A DNA stretch of 64,000 nt. It comes from Galaxea fascicularis (taxonomy: Eukaryota > Cnidaria > Anthozoa > Scleractinia > Euphylliidae). The stretch spans positions 37,855,012 through 37,919,011 of the forward strand of contig OX419336.1 in assembly GCA_948470475.1 (NCBI GenBank). The letters run 5' to 3'. Below the pieces are notes generated by a model. The model saw only the letters and a program-made list of their open reading frames with translations. It did no database searches and was not told where the DNA came from. The translations under genes were made by a program, and so were the position numbers. Below are positions 24,816 to 36,961 of this stretch, one piece after another; positions within the stretch are counted from its first letter, which is position 1; each line of letters opens with the position of its first letter.

Positions 24816-24946
24816 AAAATGTTATCAGTAGTAGTAGTAGTAGGAGTAATAGTAACAAACGTTTTTCACCATAACTTTTCCAGATGATGCCAGAAATTAG
24901 ACAGACTTTGTTTGGAGTTAACACACGAAGGGTATTCATGGACTGA
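16685..24946 (+). CDS. ATP6V1E1: V-type proton ATPase subunit E (V1 peripheral stalk), 9 exons
   Basis: Nine exons: 16685-16717, 16844-16909, 18171-18280, 19579-19645, 20877-20966, 21853-21921, 22043-22137, 23172-23259 and 24884-24946. Every junction is GT-AG, the phases agree, and the product is 226 residues, the length of human ATP6V1E1. Subunit E pairs with subunit G to form the peripheral stalks that hold the catalytic V1 head to the V0 rotor in acidic compartments. Recognised segments include the start [11 protein letters not shown], the acidic helix [12 protein letters not shown], the basic helix [12 protein letters not shown], the split-codon join [15 protein letters not shown], then [43 protein letters not shown] and the C-terminus ending RRVFMD. 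Introns contain several small inverted-repeat elements and a SINE. The gene faces the glutamate carrier gene tail-to-tail, 1.6 kb apart. Confidence 0.96.
17447..17572. mobile_element. MITE family A, complete copy (126 bp)
   Basis: Ends GATTTCCACACAGCCCCATA and the matching inverted TATGGGGCTGTGAAGAAATC; the middle carries GACTCAAACTCTATTTGTTT and a CAGGGTTAGT block. Two further copies are in the BID-like intron and the BCL2L13 intron. Confidence 0.75.
19110..19242. mobile_element. Small inverted-repeat element in ATP6V1E1 intron
   Basis: Starts GTTGTAGGTAAAAATTAAAT and ends ATTTCATTTTTACCTACAAC. The motif GATTTTCAACCTAGGTTAA inside recurs at about 60655, so this is a dispersed family. Confidence 0.6.
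19448..19545 (+). repeat. tRNA-derived SINE, copy 2
   Basis: Contains a box A-like TGGTGCAGTGGTGAGAGTGC and a box B-like GGGTTCAGTTCCCAGAC, followed by CGGCATCATAAGTGGGC. It sits in the intron just before exon 4 of ATP6V1E1; an AAT-repeat run precedes it. Confidence 0.65.
20071..20734. mobile_element. Inverted-repeat element with internal small open frame
   Basis: Ends pair as TTAAGCCCAGTTGAAACAGT and an inverted counterpart ending CAGGGTTTAGC. Both sub-terminal zones are built from repeats of ATGATAGTTGA. Inside, on the minus strand, 20495-20289 encodes a 68-residue frame ([17 protein letters not shown] and on, acidic then basic), which may be a leftover of the parent transposon. Confidence 0.6.
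22224..22410. mobile_element. Palindromic MITE with CRE-like octamers
   Basis: Arms of about 85 bp pair from AAAACAGAGCATCAT to ATGATGCTCTGTTTT around a centre near 22316. Each arm contains TTGACGTCA/TGACGTCAA, so two CRE-type palindromes sit within the ATP6V1E1 intron. Confidence 0.7.
23432..23672. mobile_element. MITE, about 240 bp
   Basis: Ends CAGGGCTCGGTTGTTCGAAA and the inverted TTTTGAACAACCGCGCCCTG; sub-terminal GCCGATTAACGCTAATCC pairs with GGATTAGGTTAATCGGC. Confidence 0.7.
24774..24845. repeat. (ATT)n microsatellite and (GTA)n run
   Basis: About 39 bases of ATT repeats (24775-24813) followed after a short gap by five GTA units (24829-24843), just before the last ATP6V1E1 exon. Confidence 0.9.
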
Positions 24947-25258
24947 CAGCTTAATATCTCCTTAGTCAGTGTTTTCTTTACTTCTGAATTAATAATATTT
25001 TATTTTTCCATCCATTCTTTTCATTTGTCTATCTTGTGTCAAAGGGTGGTAAAATGCATTTTATTTGAAATCTGGTTTATTACTTTGATCTGGGTCAGAG
25101 CTAGCTGTATGTTTTTGTCTGAAAACAAGAAATGAACTGTATTGAATGATCATTTAACCATTAAACAATTGCAATATCTTGTGTTATGGAAACAAATACA
25201 AAGTTTGTTCCTTTTTTTTGTTTGATGTACAATGTTTTGGGAAAATCTACTGAGGTAA

Positions 25259-25546
25259 TGCACCCATCAATGTTAAGCGACAGGGGGAAGGGGGGTGGAG
25301 GCCGGGCATAGGCAGGGGATCTGCCGGACATCGCTTCATTTTTTCTGTTCAAATGTCCAACCCCAGAGATGTTATCGTTGTTCAAAAGAGTACAACTTCC
25401 CCACTAACGGTTAAAGGAGAACTGAAGGCAAAAATGTCCCGACCCACAGGCCGTAATGATCAAAAGCCCCTGCCACGGGCAGACTTCTTACGTCAAATAC
25501 CCCGCCAATTCCCCCCGCCCCTTGCGGCTTAACACTGATAGGTGCA
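25259..25546. mobile_element. Harbinger-type MITE family B, copy 1 (288 bp)
   Basis: Ends TGCACCCATCAATGTTAAGC and inverted TTAACACTGATAGGTGCA, flanked on both sides by TAA (25256-25258 and 25547-25549), the three-base target duplication usual for PIF/Harbinger. Same length as the copy at 57595. Confidence 0.75.
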
Positions 25547-25624
25547 TAAAATGAAACTGGAAAACCTAAATAAAGAAGACTCTTAGATCAGCTACATTCT
25601 GTTTTTGTCTTTTTGTGCGTGTTG

Positions 25625-26105
25625 GGGCCTACACAGACAAGGCAAGTTGTTTTCGATGACTATTTTCAGTCGACAACTTAATTAAATCGGCTACTATTAG
25701 TGCTAAGAAATGCGTTTCCACGCACGAAGAGTTTGGTTGTCGATAACCTGTACGGTTTGAGGGAGTCTTGAAACTTGCTTTTAATGCGCATGTGTACACT
25801 GGGCAGAAAATGGCGGCAAATCGCAGCCACTGGGAACAGCATTGCGGCAAAGGGTGACATTGAACACGTGTCGCTGTGAAATAGACTTCAGTAATCAATG
25901 ACTTACTCACGGACGGGAGAAAGTGAGTTGTCGATAACAAAACTGTCGCGTTTGTCATCAACAACCTTGTTGTCGACGGGATTATTTTCTTTATCATTTG
26001 TAGTTGATAACTTGATTCACACACGAGATGTTTTGTCATCTATAACTTTTTGTTATCGACAACTAAAAAGTTAACGATAACAATTTGCCTCGTCTGTGGA
26101 GGCCC
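25625..26105. mobile_element. MITE, about 480 bp
   Basis: Left end GGGCCTACACAGACAAGGCA pairs with an inverted right end TGCCTCGTCTGTGGAGGCCC; sub-terminal TTGTTATCG/CGATAACAA motifs repeat along the inside. It lies between the convergent ends of ATP6V1E1 and the glutamate carrier. Confidence 0.7.
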
Positions 26106-26184
26106 TTAAATGTTTTAGGAAGATGCACAGGATCATAACTGAAAACAATACACCCAATACATACAGTTGTGGCAGTAATAAATT

Positions 26185-26190
26185 TTTATT
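26185..26190 (-). terminator. Candidate poly(A) signal for the glutamate carrier
   Basis: AATAAA on the minus strand, about 385 bp beyond the stop codon. Confidence 0.35.
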
Positions 26191-26574
26191 TTTGAATTAC
26201 TTTAAGGCATCATAATGAAGCCATCATGGACATTCTGTCCTATTTTTATGTGCTTTTGATATTTTCTTAAATTAATAGTTCCCCAGACCCAATAATTTTG
26301 ATTGATATTTACAACTGTAAAATTTCCACCATTTCCTTTGTCAAGATAAAAACTGGATTGCAAGTCTCGGCAATCCACAGAGCAGAGTGGACCTAGTCCT
26401 CCCAAACGTTTCTACTAGTCAAAAAATTCTTAGATAGTTTTCAGAGCAAATTCTCTATTGAAAAATCCAGTTTTACTGGTGAAGTAGCGATTGAGCGATC
26501 CAGTTAGGTTGTCGGTCATTTCATTCCCATGCCCAGTTGAAGTCTGGAGCAGGGCAGTGAGTTCATTATTCTCC

Positions 26575-29500
26575 TCATATTTCGAGCCCCATTATTCTCT
26601 CTGCCACACCCAAGAAGTACACCATCTGAGCTATTCCAAACAGAGGAGCAATTACAATCATCCTCGGTATTGTGCCTTTGTAGAACGCTCCAATTCCTTC
26701 ATTTGTGAAGGTTTTTTGCACACAGTCGACAAAGCCATTGTATGCTGCCTCACCCTGGGCACTCCTTATCACCTGAAGTCTTGTTTTCACCACATCCAGT
26801 GGAGTCACTGCAGCACTTCCTACCATTCCTGAGTATGACAAAAGAGTGCTGTTAGTGGTGTGGATTGGGGGTGGAGGCTTTCTCTTTCCCCTCTCTACAC
26901 CATTTTCTCACAAGTTATTGAATCGTCATGTGGGGTGCATAGTCAAAACGAGCCGTCAGTATTCAAAATCTCTTTTTTCTGTGGATGTGGAGTGTACAAC
27001 AGCGCAACCCTGAAATGGGCCCTGCAATGCTTTGATCTTCCAACCTTCAATACAGACAGCACTGTTAATTGTAAGGGCGTGAAAAAGCAACTAAAGCAAC
27101 AAGAACGGTTGTTCCAGTAAAGCGAATGATACACGATTCAACATTTGTTGAGCAACAAATGTTGCAGCTGCTGTTCATCAAATGTTGAACAGTGTATCAT
27201 GTGATGTTGAACGTTGAAATATGCCGTTCAACATGTTGAAAGTTGTTGAACGTTGTTGAACGAAAATAGAGCTTGGTTCCATTCCGTTCAACAGGTTGCC
27301 GCAACATTTGTTGCTCAACAAATGTTGAACTGTGTATCATTCGCTTTAGGACAACCGAAAAGCGTTAGTTCGAAGGAAGTTTACCAACGCGTAAGGTGGA
27401 ATGGGGAGAAGTTAAAATCTCTATGATGGAAAACCTCAATTATAGGCCTTCTTTTTTCTTTTTGTGAAGCGACTCACCTGCAACGCAGCCAGCAAGCAAA
27501 CTGTGCAAGGGGCCTGGGTTTTCATTATGAGCTCCACTCGGCTGAAACTGAACAACAAACCGAGTATATATCAACTTCACTGCAAACTTCAAAGCTGTAT
27601 TGACTTCTTTCTTCACAATACTACGTCAAACCATCTTCAAGATTCAAACATTACTAATGGTGGGGTCACCTGAAGTAGTGGCCATAGTGCAATAATATGG
27701 AAACGCACTGTTATACAAATATTGTACCGGGCAGATAGGGAGTTTTTTTCTAGCTTAAACGCTTGTTCGGAAAGACAGCACAGGAGTGGCCTCGCGCAGA
27801 ACTAACCTCGAGACGTAGAAAAGCAAACAGTGGAAAGTAAATACAGGAGAAAGGAACGTCCCTAAAAATACAAAATGACAAAATATCTGGTCAGAACAAA
27901 GAAGGTAACTATTTGAGCGCTAGCTAAAGTCCATGCATATTAATCGTTCGACTTAATTTTAGCAAAGTGGCTCTTTTCAGCACTAGGATGGTATCAGTAG
28001 CGGCCCTGCGAAAATCTGTGACTTGGTACTACAAGATAAAGAAACGCCTATCAAACATGCACAAGATGTAAACATAAATTGGTCAAAAATTATCATAATT
28101 ATTTAGTCTTGAAATCACGTGAAAAATTTAAAACTAACATTATGTAAAATGCTGTTTGAGAAAGTTCTTAAAGTTAGAATGTGATGTAGCTTCTCAAATT
28201 ATGGTTTCATTAGAAAGGACCGACTCTGAATATCTGAAGGTGGTTTTTCTTAAGTTTTATTTTTTACCTCCTCACAAGTGAATGTACTGACATGGTTTCA
28301 TTATTGCCTATGGTGTAGAGTACCTTAATAATGTGGCTCCAAGTCCTTTGTATAATCCACTTATGCCTTTGTTTCTCATCAAGTCTTGTGCTATTTTTGC
28401 GGCAGATTTTGGCGTAGTGCCTGATTTGGTACCAAACGTTCTCAGATTTGAACTGGCAGCTGCCCGCACTGCGGTGCCTGTGCTAGGTACCCGCGGACTC
28501 GCTATAGGAAAGATGGGACGAGCTTAAACATTTTGAATCACCTATACGTAAGAAAGAGGTGCCATGTGGAGCAAACTGATTCGTTAACAGAGAGCATTAG
28601 CAACGACGACGGTGAAAGCAAAGAAAAGTGTCATTTTAACTCTTTTATGTACCGCTTTCGCGATTATTCCAATGGCTGTTTGACTTGAAAAATGCTGCCG
28701 AACTATCCAGGAGCTGAATCACTATTAAAATTATTAATCGAAGTAAGGAAAAGAAAGAAATTACCATCATGCGCTCATGTTCTCGGGAAAACCAAAAATT
28801 GAAAGAGACGGGATAGGAATGTCCCAAAATTGCAGGACGATTGTTTCCTCTCATAAACCCCATTGTTTTGTGGCGCTCTCTTTCCGTTGTCACGTTCCCG
28901 TCGATAAATCGTCCTATTTTGATTATTTTCTCCGCAGAAGGCGAGGCGACTGTCGCCTTTGCCAGTAACAATACAAACCATTACTCGTGTAGAAACAATA
29001 TACTAAATTGTGGCATACCCGCATTTTGTGTGCCCGCTACTTGAAGCTGTATTTTCAGCATTTCCATTGGTGTTGTAATTATCACCTGACACATAGATAT
29101 TCTTGTTAATTACATCTGAAAGGCCCTATCGAGTGACGCATTCGCTCAAAACGACCAACACCGTCTTTTAGAAGTCTTATTCACCATACGCATGAAAAGA
29201 CCGTTTAAACACAAGCGGAAGTCTAGACGCTAGACGCAGTATAAACTGGTCTGGCTTTCCTGTGCGACTAATATGAATCCGTCGAAGATCGGGAACGTAT
29301 ACACTGAGAAGGCGAAAACTGATACATATGATTTCTTAGAAGAAAACAAAGACTGTTTCACCTTTAGCAACTTTTCTTGCAATACAGTTCGTCTCATTTT
29401 TATGCTCGAGGCAAAGACGTCTGAATTTGATTTCAGTTGTCTCTGATCAACTGCTGTGAAAATATAAGCTGCATGGTAGCATTACGCTATAGCAGCTTAT

Positions 29501-31888
29501 GACCTGCGAATTTGTCTGTTTGGGGAAAGAGAACTATTTTAACAAACCTGACAACAACCAGCCACTCCACCGGCTATCATTTCTTTGGATAAAGGTAATG
29601 TGTGCCTATAAAAAGAACAATCTGATGTTAACTACAAGTTTTTACACTGCTCTGGTTGAAATTCAAAATTTTCGTACAATGCTTGTTTCGTTTCAGTTAC
29701 AATTATTCATCTGTTTTGTTTTGCTTTGTCTCAGGAGAAAAGGAAACTGTTTAAAACTTTGCAACTATCATGATCCAAACTCAGTTTTCTGAAATGATTT
29801 TTAAAATACTAAGGTTGATTAGTGGAAACTTTCAGGTCACTCTAATAATTACAGGAAGACACCGGCACTTTATGTATACCAACTAATCGCATATTTCTCT
29901 GTTTTAAGAAATCTGAGTTCAACTACTCAATACACTCTGTAACGTAATGACAGGTATTTTAAAACATTTCCCATCACCTGGTATGTTGGTTATTACCTTT
30001 TGCCCCCGTACATTTGTCTGACTTGATCATTAACAGCAAGTTTAATAGCTTTTTCCGGGTTGATCAGCAACAAATTTACTCCCATGCCTAACAAACGAAA
30101 CAAAAACCTATAAAGTAAGCTTTCTAGTTACTCATTACAAAACCTAGGAGGAGGCAGGATGGCCGAGTGGTAGGTCATCCTTGTACTGAAATAGCCAACT
30201 GGTTTGCCTCCGGCCACGTAGGATTCTTATCTTGTTATGTTTATTTGTTTCAAGTTATTTAAGTGGAGTGCCTGTAAACTAGCTGATTAGCTAAGTGCAC
30301 TTTCACTATAAACATTCGTATTATTTCATTTATGTATGTATGCAATATGCAATACGTGTAAGGTCCCAAGTGAACTTGCCATATTGAATAATAGGTTATC
30401 ACGAAGCATTTCTTTCAAGGGCGTAGCTAGGGGGGTCCTGGGGTGCCTGTGACCCCCCTCCCTTTGTAAGCCTTTTTTACAAGCAAACAACCTACAATAT
30501 TCAGGCGACAATATGGTGAGTACCCTGTGTTTGACACAGTGTGACCCCCCCCCCCCTTTGAAAAATCCTGGCTATGCCCATGTCTTCACTTCACCTTTGT
30601 ATAAGCCTTGAATTCCTTCCGCTCTTGCTACTTTCCACAAACAGTCCACTCTAATATGAAAAACGAAAAATGCTGAAATCAAGCTGGTGACCAGAACATG
30701 GTCTTAACGTGTCGTTGAGTATGGACGTACGCGGATTTGTTAGCTGTATACAGTCGAAGCTCTCGTAAGCGGACACCCTCGGGACGCGATAAAAATGTCC
30801 GTAACTGGAGCTGGCCGCTTACCAGAATGGTTCACGTAAGCGGCCACTAGAGGTGTGGGGGATAGATGACTGCTTACGGGGGCTTGACGTGGATGATGAC
30901 AAAACAAACATTGAAATATGGTACTGTAATTACTGTAAAATCATTGTGACGAACGGCAATGTAAAATGATTGGTTGATGGATAAAAACAAGATACTGTAC
31001 AGAGGTTGTTGATTTTCTTTCGGGCGCCCGCTTACGGGATCTTAAAAACAAAGAAAATGTCTAAGTCGTAATCCTTGAAAGTGTCCGCGACCGCTTACGG
31101 GAATGTCCGCTTACGAGAATGTAAAAATACAGAGTTTGTATGGGAGTTAAACGGACTTTCAAACAAGGTGGCCGTAAGTAGAGCTGTCCGCTTTCCAGAG
31201 TGTCCTTTAAGAGAGCTTCGACTGTACATAATATTGCAATATGCTTTTGGGTATGAATTCGCGTGTTCGCTTGAAGATTTTTATTCCCTTCATTGTCACA
31301 AGTGGTGTTTTGTTGGTCACTGTCATCAACAACTTCCTTGTCATGATCACTCCGCATAATCATCATCGCGCTTTATTTCTGTCGAATCTTAATTTTCTCC
31401 AAAATCCAGGGAGTTTTTACTTCAACAGTGATCACCTCTGGCATCAGTGCAACTTCACGACAGTTAGCTCTACACCAGCAGTTTCTTTTGTGTAATTGTA
31501 ATCGAGAGAATATCTCCCAAAGCCGGAGAATGTATAATGTGGACTTCATTCAGTTTTAATTTAATTCACTTCTTGAAGGCGAGAAAATCTTGTGCATAGG
31601 TTTAATTAATTATTGAACATTTACAAAGAACAAACGATGAATAAATTATTCAGTTACCTCTAAAGATTTTGGCCAAGTTATTGGAAACACTGTTGTTATG
31701 CGCCCTGTGATATCAGTCACTGACAAATAAATATAAATAATGGATTTGGGAACCATTGACTCACAAGTGCTTGTATTGCTTTTGAGCTCCAAGATTCCTT
31801 TGATCCTGGAGTCTTGTTTTGGCGAGATCCAACGGAAAAGTACACGAAACCCCCGCAACTCCGGCGATGGCTCCATTCAGAAGTTTGG
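26575..31888 (-). CDS. SLC25A22: Mitochondrial glutamate carrier (SLC25A22/SLC25A18 type), first exon not found
   Basis: Nine minus-strand exons: 31888-31765, 30650-30595, 30087-29997, 29605-29548, 29085-29019, 28501-28324, 27861-27807, 27547-27478 and 26828-26575 (stop TGA). All are GT-AG with matching phase and give about 317 residues, against 323 in the human protein. Carriers of this family import glutamate with a proton (or in exchange for hydroxide) across the inner mitochondrial membrane. The three SLC25 signatures are present: [22 protein letters not shown] and [11 protein letters not shown]. Segments [34 protein letters not shown] and [19 protein letters not shown] are specific to the glutamate carrier branch. 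The region between the second and third repeats (28.3-28.5 kb) is Ala/Ser/Pro-rich as in the vertebrate proteins. A first exon of only about 5-12 codons ending in phase 1 must lie above 31888; I could not identify it. Exact paralogue assignment (A22 or A18) is open, as invertebrates may have one gene. Confidence 0.94.
27120..27346. mobile_element. TA-flanked MITE (227 bp) in glutamate carrier intron
   Basis: Termini AAGCGAATGATACAC and the inverted GTGTATCATTCGCTT, each followed by ATTCAACATTTGTTGAGCAA-type repeats; TA flanks both ends (27118-27119, 27347-27348), consistent with a Tc1/mariner-type mover. Confidence 0.75.
30157..30300 (+). repeat. tRNA-derived SINE (Leu/Ser-like head)
   Basis: Begins GGATGGCCGAGTGGTAGGTC, resembling the first half of a type II tRNA, and continues into a non-tRNA body (GTTTCAAGTTATTTAAGTGG). 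No second tRNA half with correct pairing, so not a working tRNA gene. Confidence 0.45.
30419..30579. mobile_element. MITE, about 160 bp
   Basis: GGGCGTAGCTAGG at the left pairs with CCTGGCTATGCCC at the right, each next to runs of G or C. Confidence 0.6.
30751..31224. mobile_element. TA-flanked element with CAGT ends (474 bp)
   Basis: Ends CAGTCGAAGCTCTCGTAAGC and an inverted GAGAGCTTCGACTG, flanked by TA on both sides. CAGT termini with TA duplication fit pogo/Tigger-type elements. Internal GTCCGCTTACGGGAATG units repeat several times. Confidence 0.75.
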
Positions 31889-34800
31889 CTGAAAAACTAA
31901 TCAAACAAAGTTATATATAGTTGCGTAACTTTTTACCACATCCTAAACAGTTTTTTTTTACAGAATAAATGTGAGATAACCACTCGCCTACAACCTCGAC
32001 AAAATTCAAAAACGTTCCATTGATTTAACGCTGGTTTTTGTTTATAGTCATCCAAGCCGCAAATTCAAGTACGTCACACTCACAAACCGCGGCCGAACTT
32101 GTACGAATCACAGGGATCAGTAGCCTTCATAATTTGAGGTTTCAGCCCATCACACATCTCAGCGCAAATTTACTCTTTCCCATGTATATATTTACTCATG
32201 TTTCGATTGTACACCACAGACGAATGTTAAGCAGCGAATTCAACAAGGTTCTTCAAAGGACCAGTTAGCAATGTTTACACTGACTTGATTTCGCTTTATT
32301 GGCGTTATCAAGCGTTTTTGAGCGACAGACGGCAACCAGAGGTGAGACGTTAACTCTTTTAACTTACCCTGGTGCTACCGAATTTGTATAACTTAGGCCT
32401 TTACCCTTATAGAGACGATTAACTTGGACATTTACGCAAAACCACTACCAGCCGTCACTCTAAACCCTTTCGGCTTAAGCTCCCAGTTACTGCAGCTTCG
32501 GCAACGGTTGTTCAGCGATGACTAAATCAGCAACTAAGTGAAAACGCTGATCGAAGTCGTATATATGGTGACCAAGAACTGACAACTCATCACTGTCAAA
32601 CTGAAGTGGTCAAACGCTTGCGTTAGACTACTTTAGTTGCGGAGTTGGTACTACTCAGAAATTGATGTGATTTACATATATTCCTTCGCCGGACCGAGTC
32701 AACCTTGTCGAAACTGCCTTTCTCACAAAATTACATAAACTTAAAGGAAGTACTTGGTCAGGATAATGAAACGTGATCAATAAAAAAATTACAACGAACA
32801 TATCTGTCAATTAATACAACAAGAAGTACATAAAATGCTGAATCGCATGTAAAAGTTTGTGTATAAGAAATGCAAAACGACAACAATCCAGAAGAAGGCC
32901 TGGAGTTAAATGTACTCCCATTTCCAGAAATTACAGTGGTCTGTGCTTACCAGTTATCGTACATGGCCAAGGTTTAGAGTAAAGGTTCAGGAAGTAGTAG
33001 TGAATAGCCTGTGGCAGGCTCTCAGTCAGCAGAGACGAACATTGAAAAAAGCGGACGGACCCACTAACCGAGGGCTTGGCACAGGCTATATATACAAAAG
33101 GTACTTCTGCTAACAATCACCATGGAATTAAAGGCTTATTAAGGTGCTAAGTATTAAGACTGTTCCATTTCTAAGACTCGCGGCAATGCAATCAACGATA
33201 AAAACATTGATAAGTACAATCCTGTCAGGAAACGCGGTAGAAACCCCACCAAAATGATCAGGAACTTTTAACACAAGTCATTTCCAGGAGATCATCAATA
33301 GGACGACCTCAAGGTTGAAACCAACTAAAGCAGTGCTGTTAGTAGGACTTCTAGAACGCAGTTTATTGTTATTTTGGAAAACGGTAAACCTATTTTGATT
33401 AGCGTTAAGTTTCCAGAGTTTACTGGAAACAGGATCATCGACCGATCACACTACAGTTTCCAATTCAGTTCCTCTAACATAACAAAGGTACACACACATT
33501 ATCTTTTACTTTAATCAAAATATTCCACAAATTTAACAACCATCGATGCGACACCTTCTCAAATTACACAACTCAAATAGAGCGTAGATTGTAAACAATA
33601 GCCAAGCTTTACTTTAAAAAATCTGGCATTTTTATGATTTTAGACGAACTAGCAATAAATTTTCTTATTTATTCGTTTGGTTTTTTACTCCAGTTAAAAA
33701 GCGTGGACTTTATAAGCTTAATTAAATTAGTTTAGAATAGATGAAACATTGAAAACCATCGTCACTGAAATTCTTTTTGCTGTTTGGCCTTAAATAAGCT
33801 CACAAATAAGTCTCCATGTCTCCTGGTGTGAATTTATCGTTGAATAAAACATTAATCGGGTTTTTCAAAATTTAACATTTTGGTCTGTGGATCGGAGTGA
33901 GGAAACGTATGGCACTTTAAAGCTGAATTTGGTCGTACTACTAGAGATAGTTCAGACAAATTTCCTCACTTTTGTTGAACTGTAGTTTTGTTTGCTCCAG
34001 CTTGCATCACAGAGAAATCAGAACTTGTTGAAAATGTTCAAACCGACTGTTAAGCGAAACAAGACACGATTTTGCTTCAGTTTCGTGTTATCCGAAGAAG
34101 CTAACAAATCTTTCAATTATTTAATAATTGATTAAATTCAGGTTTTCGGAGTCTGCTGAAAATGACACCAGAACAAGCAAATCAAAACCAAAGAAATTGA
34201 TATTTCACTGTTTCCGACAAAAGTTTATTTGTGATTCATTGATATGTCTGAAAAGAGATGTCGCATGAAGCTTAAGCTTATTAGATATGAACTTACACGA
34301 TTTCTTCTTTTTCCGACTTCTTATAGGCACAAGAACAAAAAAATATTTCTACTCGAATTTCAGAATGTCTCCTGGAACTCGGTCTAAAAATTAAGCCATG
34401 ATAGTTCAGTCAGCTGGCCATCTACAAAATAATTCTCACTTAAGCTTAAGTTCGTACTATACTGATGGCATTATGGCATTTATAGTGACAGCAATCAATG
34501 TTTTGCAAGAACAAGTCAGCTTTTTTGACGGGAATTTCATTAATTTGGCTCCAAGAAATGCTACAGATTTCGATTAACATGTAAATGAGGTACGAGATTA
34601 GCTCATTATTTCCTACCTGCGAGGTTTTTCCATAAAACAACTTCACTTCAGCTTTGCTTTGTCACGAACCCTTCTTGTTAAAACTACTCCAGCTCCGGCA
34701 GAGATTTGCTTGATTTCGGTTCCCGCCTCCGCCAATGCAAGCGCTGCCACTGTTGATTGTTACACCGTCCAATAGAATCGCTTGAAAGAACCTGTGACGC

Positions 34801-35092
34801 GACAATAGACCAATCAGAAACATTGTATTATCCTCATTAGCATCTTCATTAGACCTATATATGTCCGTCGCCCGTAATGAACAAAAATATATTTGAATGA
34901 AGGTTATGTGTCCCTGATTGTTTTACGTCCTTTTATTCGTGACGAAAGTTTTTCAGACTTTCTAAAGGTCATAAGATAGGTCAACGGTCGTGTTTGTGTC
35001 ATGTGATTCAGTTTAGTTTGGGCGTACTCCAATCAGTATGTGCAGACGGTCATGCATTCCAGTTCTGAACAGTGTTCATACAGTAAATCATA
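31889..35092. other. Region expected to hold the first exon of the glutamate carrier
   Basis: The carrier's missing first exon (short, ending in phase 1) should lie here on the minus strand. Good donors occur at 32362, 32947 and 34615, but none gives an in-phase coding start, so they could mark 5' UTR exons. The only in-phase option seen, with a GTTTGT donor near 32087, encodes nothing carrier-like. No other gene seen. Confidence 0.35.
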
Positions 35093-35367
35093 CCTGTCAA
35101 ACCCCGGAGTTCCAAAATCTGGAGACGTCTCGAAATCCTCGCGTTGTAAGAATGCGTTTTACGACAATGTCCGAATACTCTCCGAGAATCACCCGAAGAC
35201 TTTCCGAATGTTCCCGATGTGACATCTTGAAAACAACGAAATTAATGAAAAAAAAGAATTCGAAAGAAGCCGCGGATTTTCCCGGGAGATTTGGTGCTCT
35301 AACCTGGAGACCGGGAGATTTGATGAAAAACTTGGAGACTCCCGGTAAAACCGGGAGAGTTGACAGG
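35093..35367. mobile_element. TA-flanked MITE (275 bp)
   Basis: CCTGTCAAACCCCGGAG at the left and an inverted CCGGGAGAGTTGACAGG at the right, each with TA outside. Both strands have open frames here, which are by-products of the repeat. Confidence 0.7.
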
Positions 35368-36961
35368 TATACAGTTACCGAGCTCTCAAGTTGATTTGTA
35401 ATTGCCAAAGAGTGAGATTTTTGACAGCGTAGCTGTCTGTTGCGACGCTGAAGGTGTCACCCGAACATTTTGAAAACTTGAAGAAACTAAGGTGTTTTTC
35501 GTTTTAGACCTTTCCACATTGACGCCATCTTGACTGAGGGGCAAACACGGCTAAAATCATTAAAGTAGATGTATGGGATTTTGGCCGACTTTGAACCGCT
35601 GCAATTATTTTAAAGGGGTGGATTTACAATGCGTGAGACTTAAGAGCTCTGCAGACGCATTTAAGGTACTTCTGTAAGGGATTTCATTTTTTTTTCTAAA
35701 TGAAGATTTCACGGGAAACATTTCAGTTAATGTTCATTTCAGACTTTGATGGTGTGACTTCCATGTCAGTGTCACGGCATGCACAGTCAAAAAGAGGTCA
35801 AAGTTCAAAAAGGTACAAAAGCAAGTTTTAGAAAAGACAGTTTGATTTAACGATACATAGTTACCATTTACAAGGATACCGATAAGATATACCTTAAGAA
35901 ATGCATTATCTTTAATTCAGATAGTTATTACTGTATTTCAATTGCTGTCGCCTATAACCGTACACTTTTTTTTAACTTGTTAGATCCGTCCGGTCTCAAG
36001 TCCAATTCTTTAACACGTTTTAACGATGTGTCACTTCCGGTTTTGAACCGGAAGTAAAGAAGCAGCGGTGGACCGTGTTTCTTATGCATGCACGTCAGTA
36101 TGCATGTGTATGTTCTACGTTCGTTAGTTGCGTACTTGCCCTAACTTAACTAACTTATTGCTTTTCTTTAGTTTGAATCATAATACAATTATCATGAAAT
36201 TCACTATATTCGCTTGCTGTATGTAGGACCAAATTTTTACAGCGATAATTAATCAAATAAACGTTAGTATTCAGCAGACACCTAGCCTAAATGACCCATT
36301 CAACTTTATAATGTAATTTGCCAAAAACCTTTTCGTTGCTTATACATTTCTGCTTTCGCATGCTTTAAAATCTAGTAACTTCTTACAGCTATAGTTGACA
36401 ATATGACTAAAATTTTCCAGTCCGCATAAGGCTATCGCCTAATTTAATTCCTACAATTTTACGACAAGTCTTAGTTGAGCCGTTGATGCCAGAAATATTA
36501 TGTAAGTGTTACACTTTTATGATTCTCATTTTAAAAAATGTACTTACATTTCTTCTGTGCGTTATTTCGCGCACACTCAAACTGCTTGCGGAACCTTCAG
36601 CGTTCACTGTATTTTGTTCTTTGTTCGCTTGATTACAATACGTCCAACTCAATTTTAACGTTCTTTTATCTCTCTCAAACTCGGTTTATTCTGAAGCTAT
36701 CTAAAATAGATCGTCAGATTTGAAGCCTTGCCGTCAAAAACTGCTGTCCAGTTACACCGTGGATAATTCCACAAAATACGAACAGACAAAATTCATAAAC
36801 TACCCAATCAGATGAGTCAGATGACCAGGAAGTAAACTTCGCTCGGAGTAAGGTTCCAAACTCGGTCAGCGGTTTTACTAAAACAGAGCTCGGGCGACAG
36901 ACTGCGAGGACAATTATATTAGGTGTTCAAGTTCATTCTAGATCCAGGGTTTGTAATCTTA

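Noticed and set aside
34615..34635. ATG GAA AAA CCT CGC AG followed by a donor, as first exon of the glutamate carrier
   Set aside because: Ends in phase 2 while the next exon requires phase 1; would need an extra exon.
35038..35408. Open frames over 100 codons on both strands
   Set aside because: Fall within a TA-flanked MITE; explained by the repeat.
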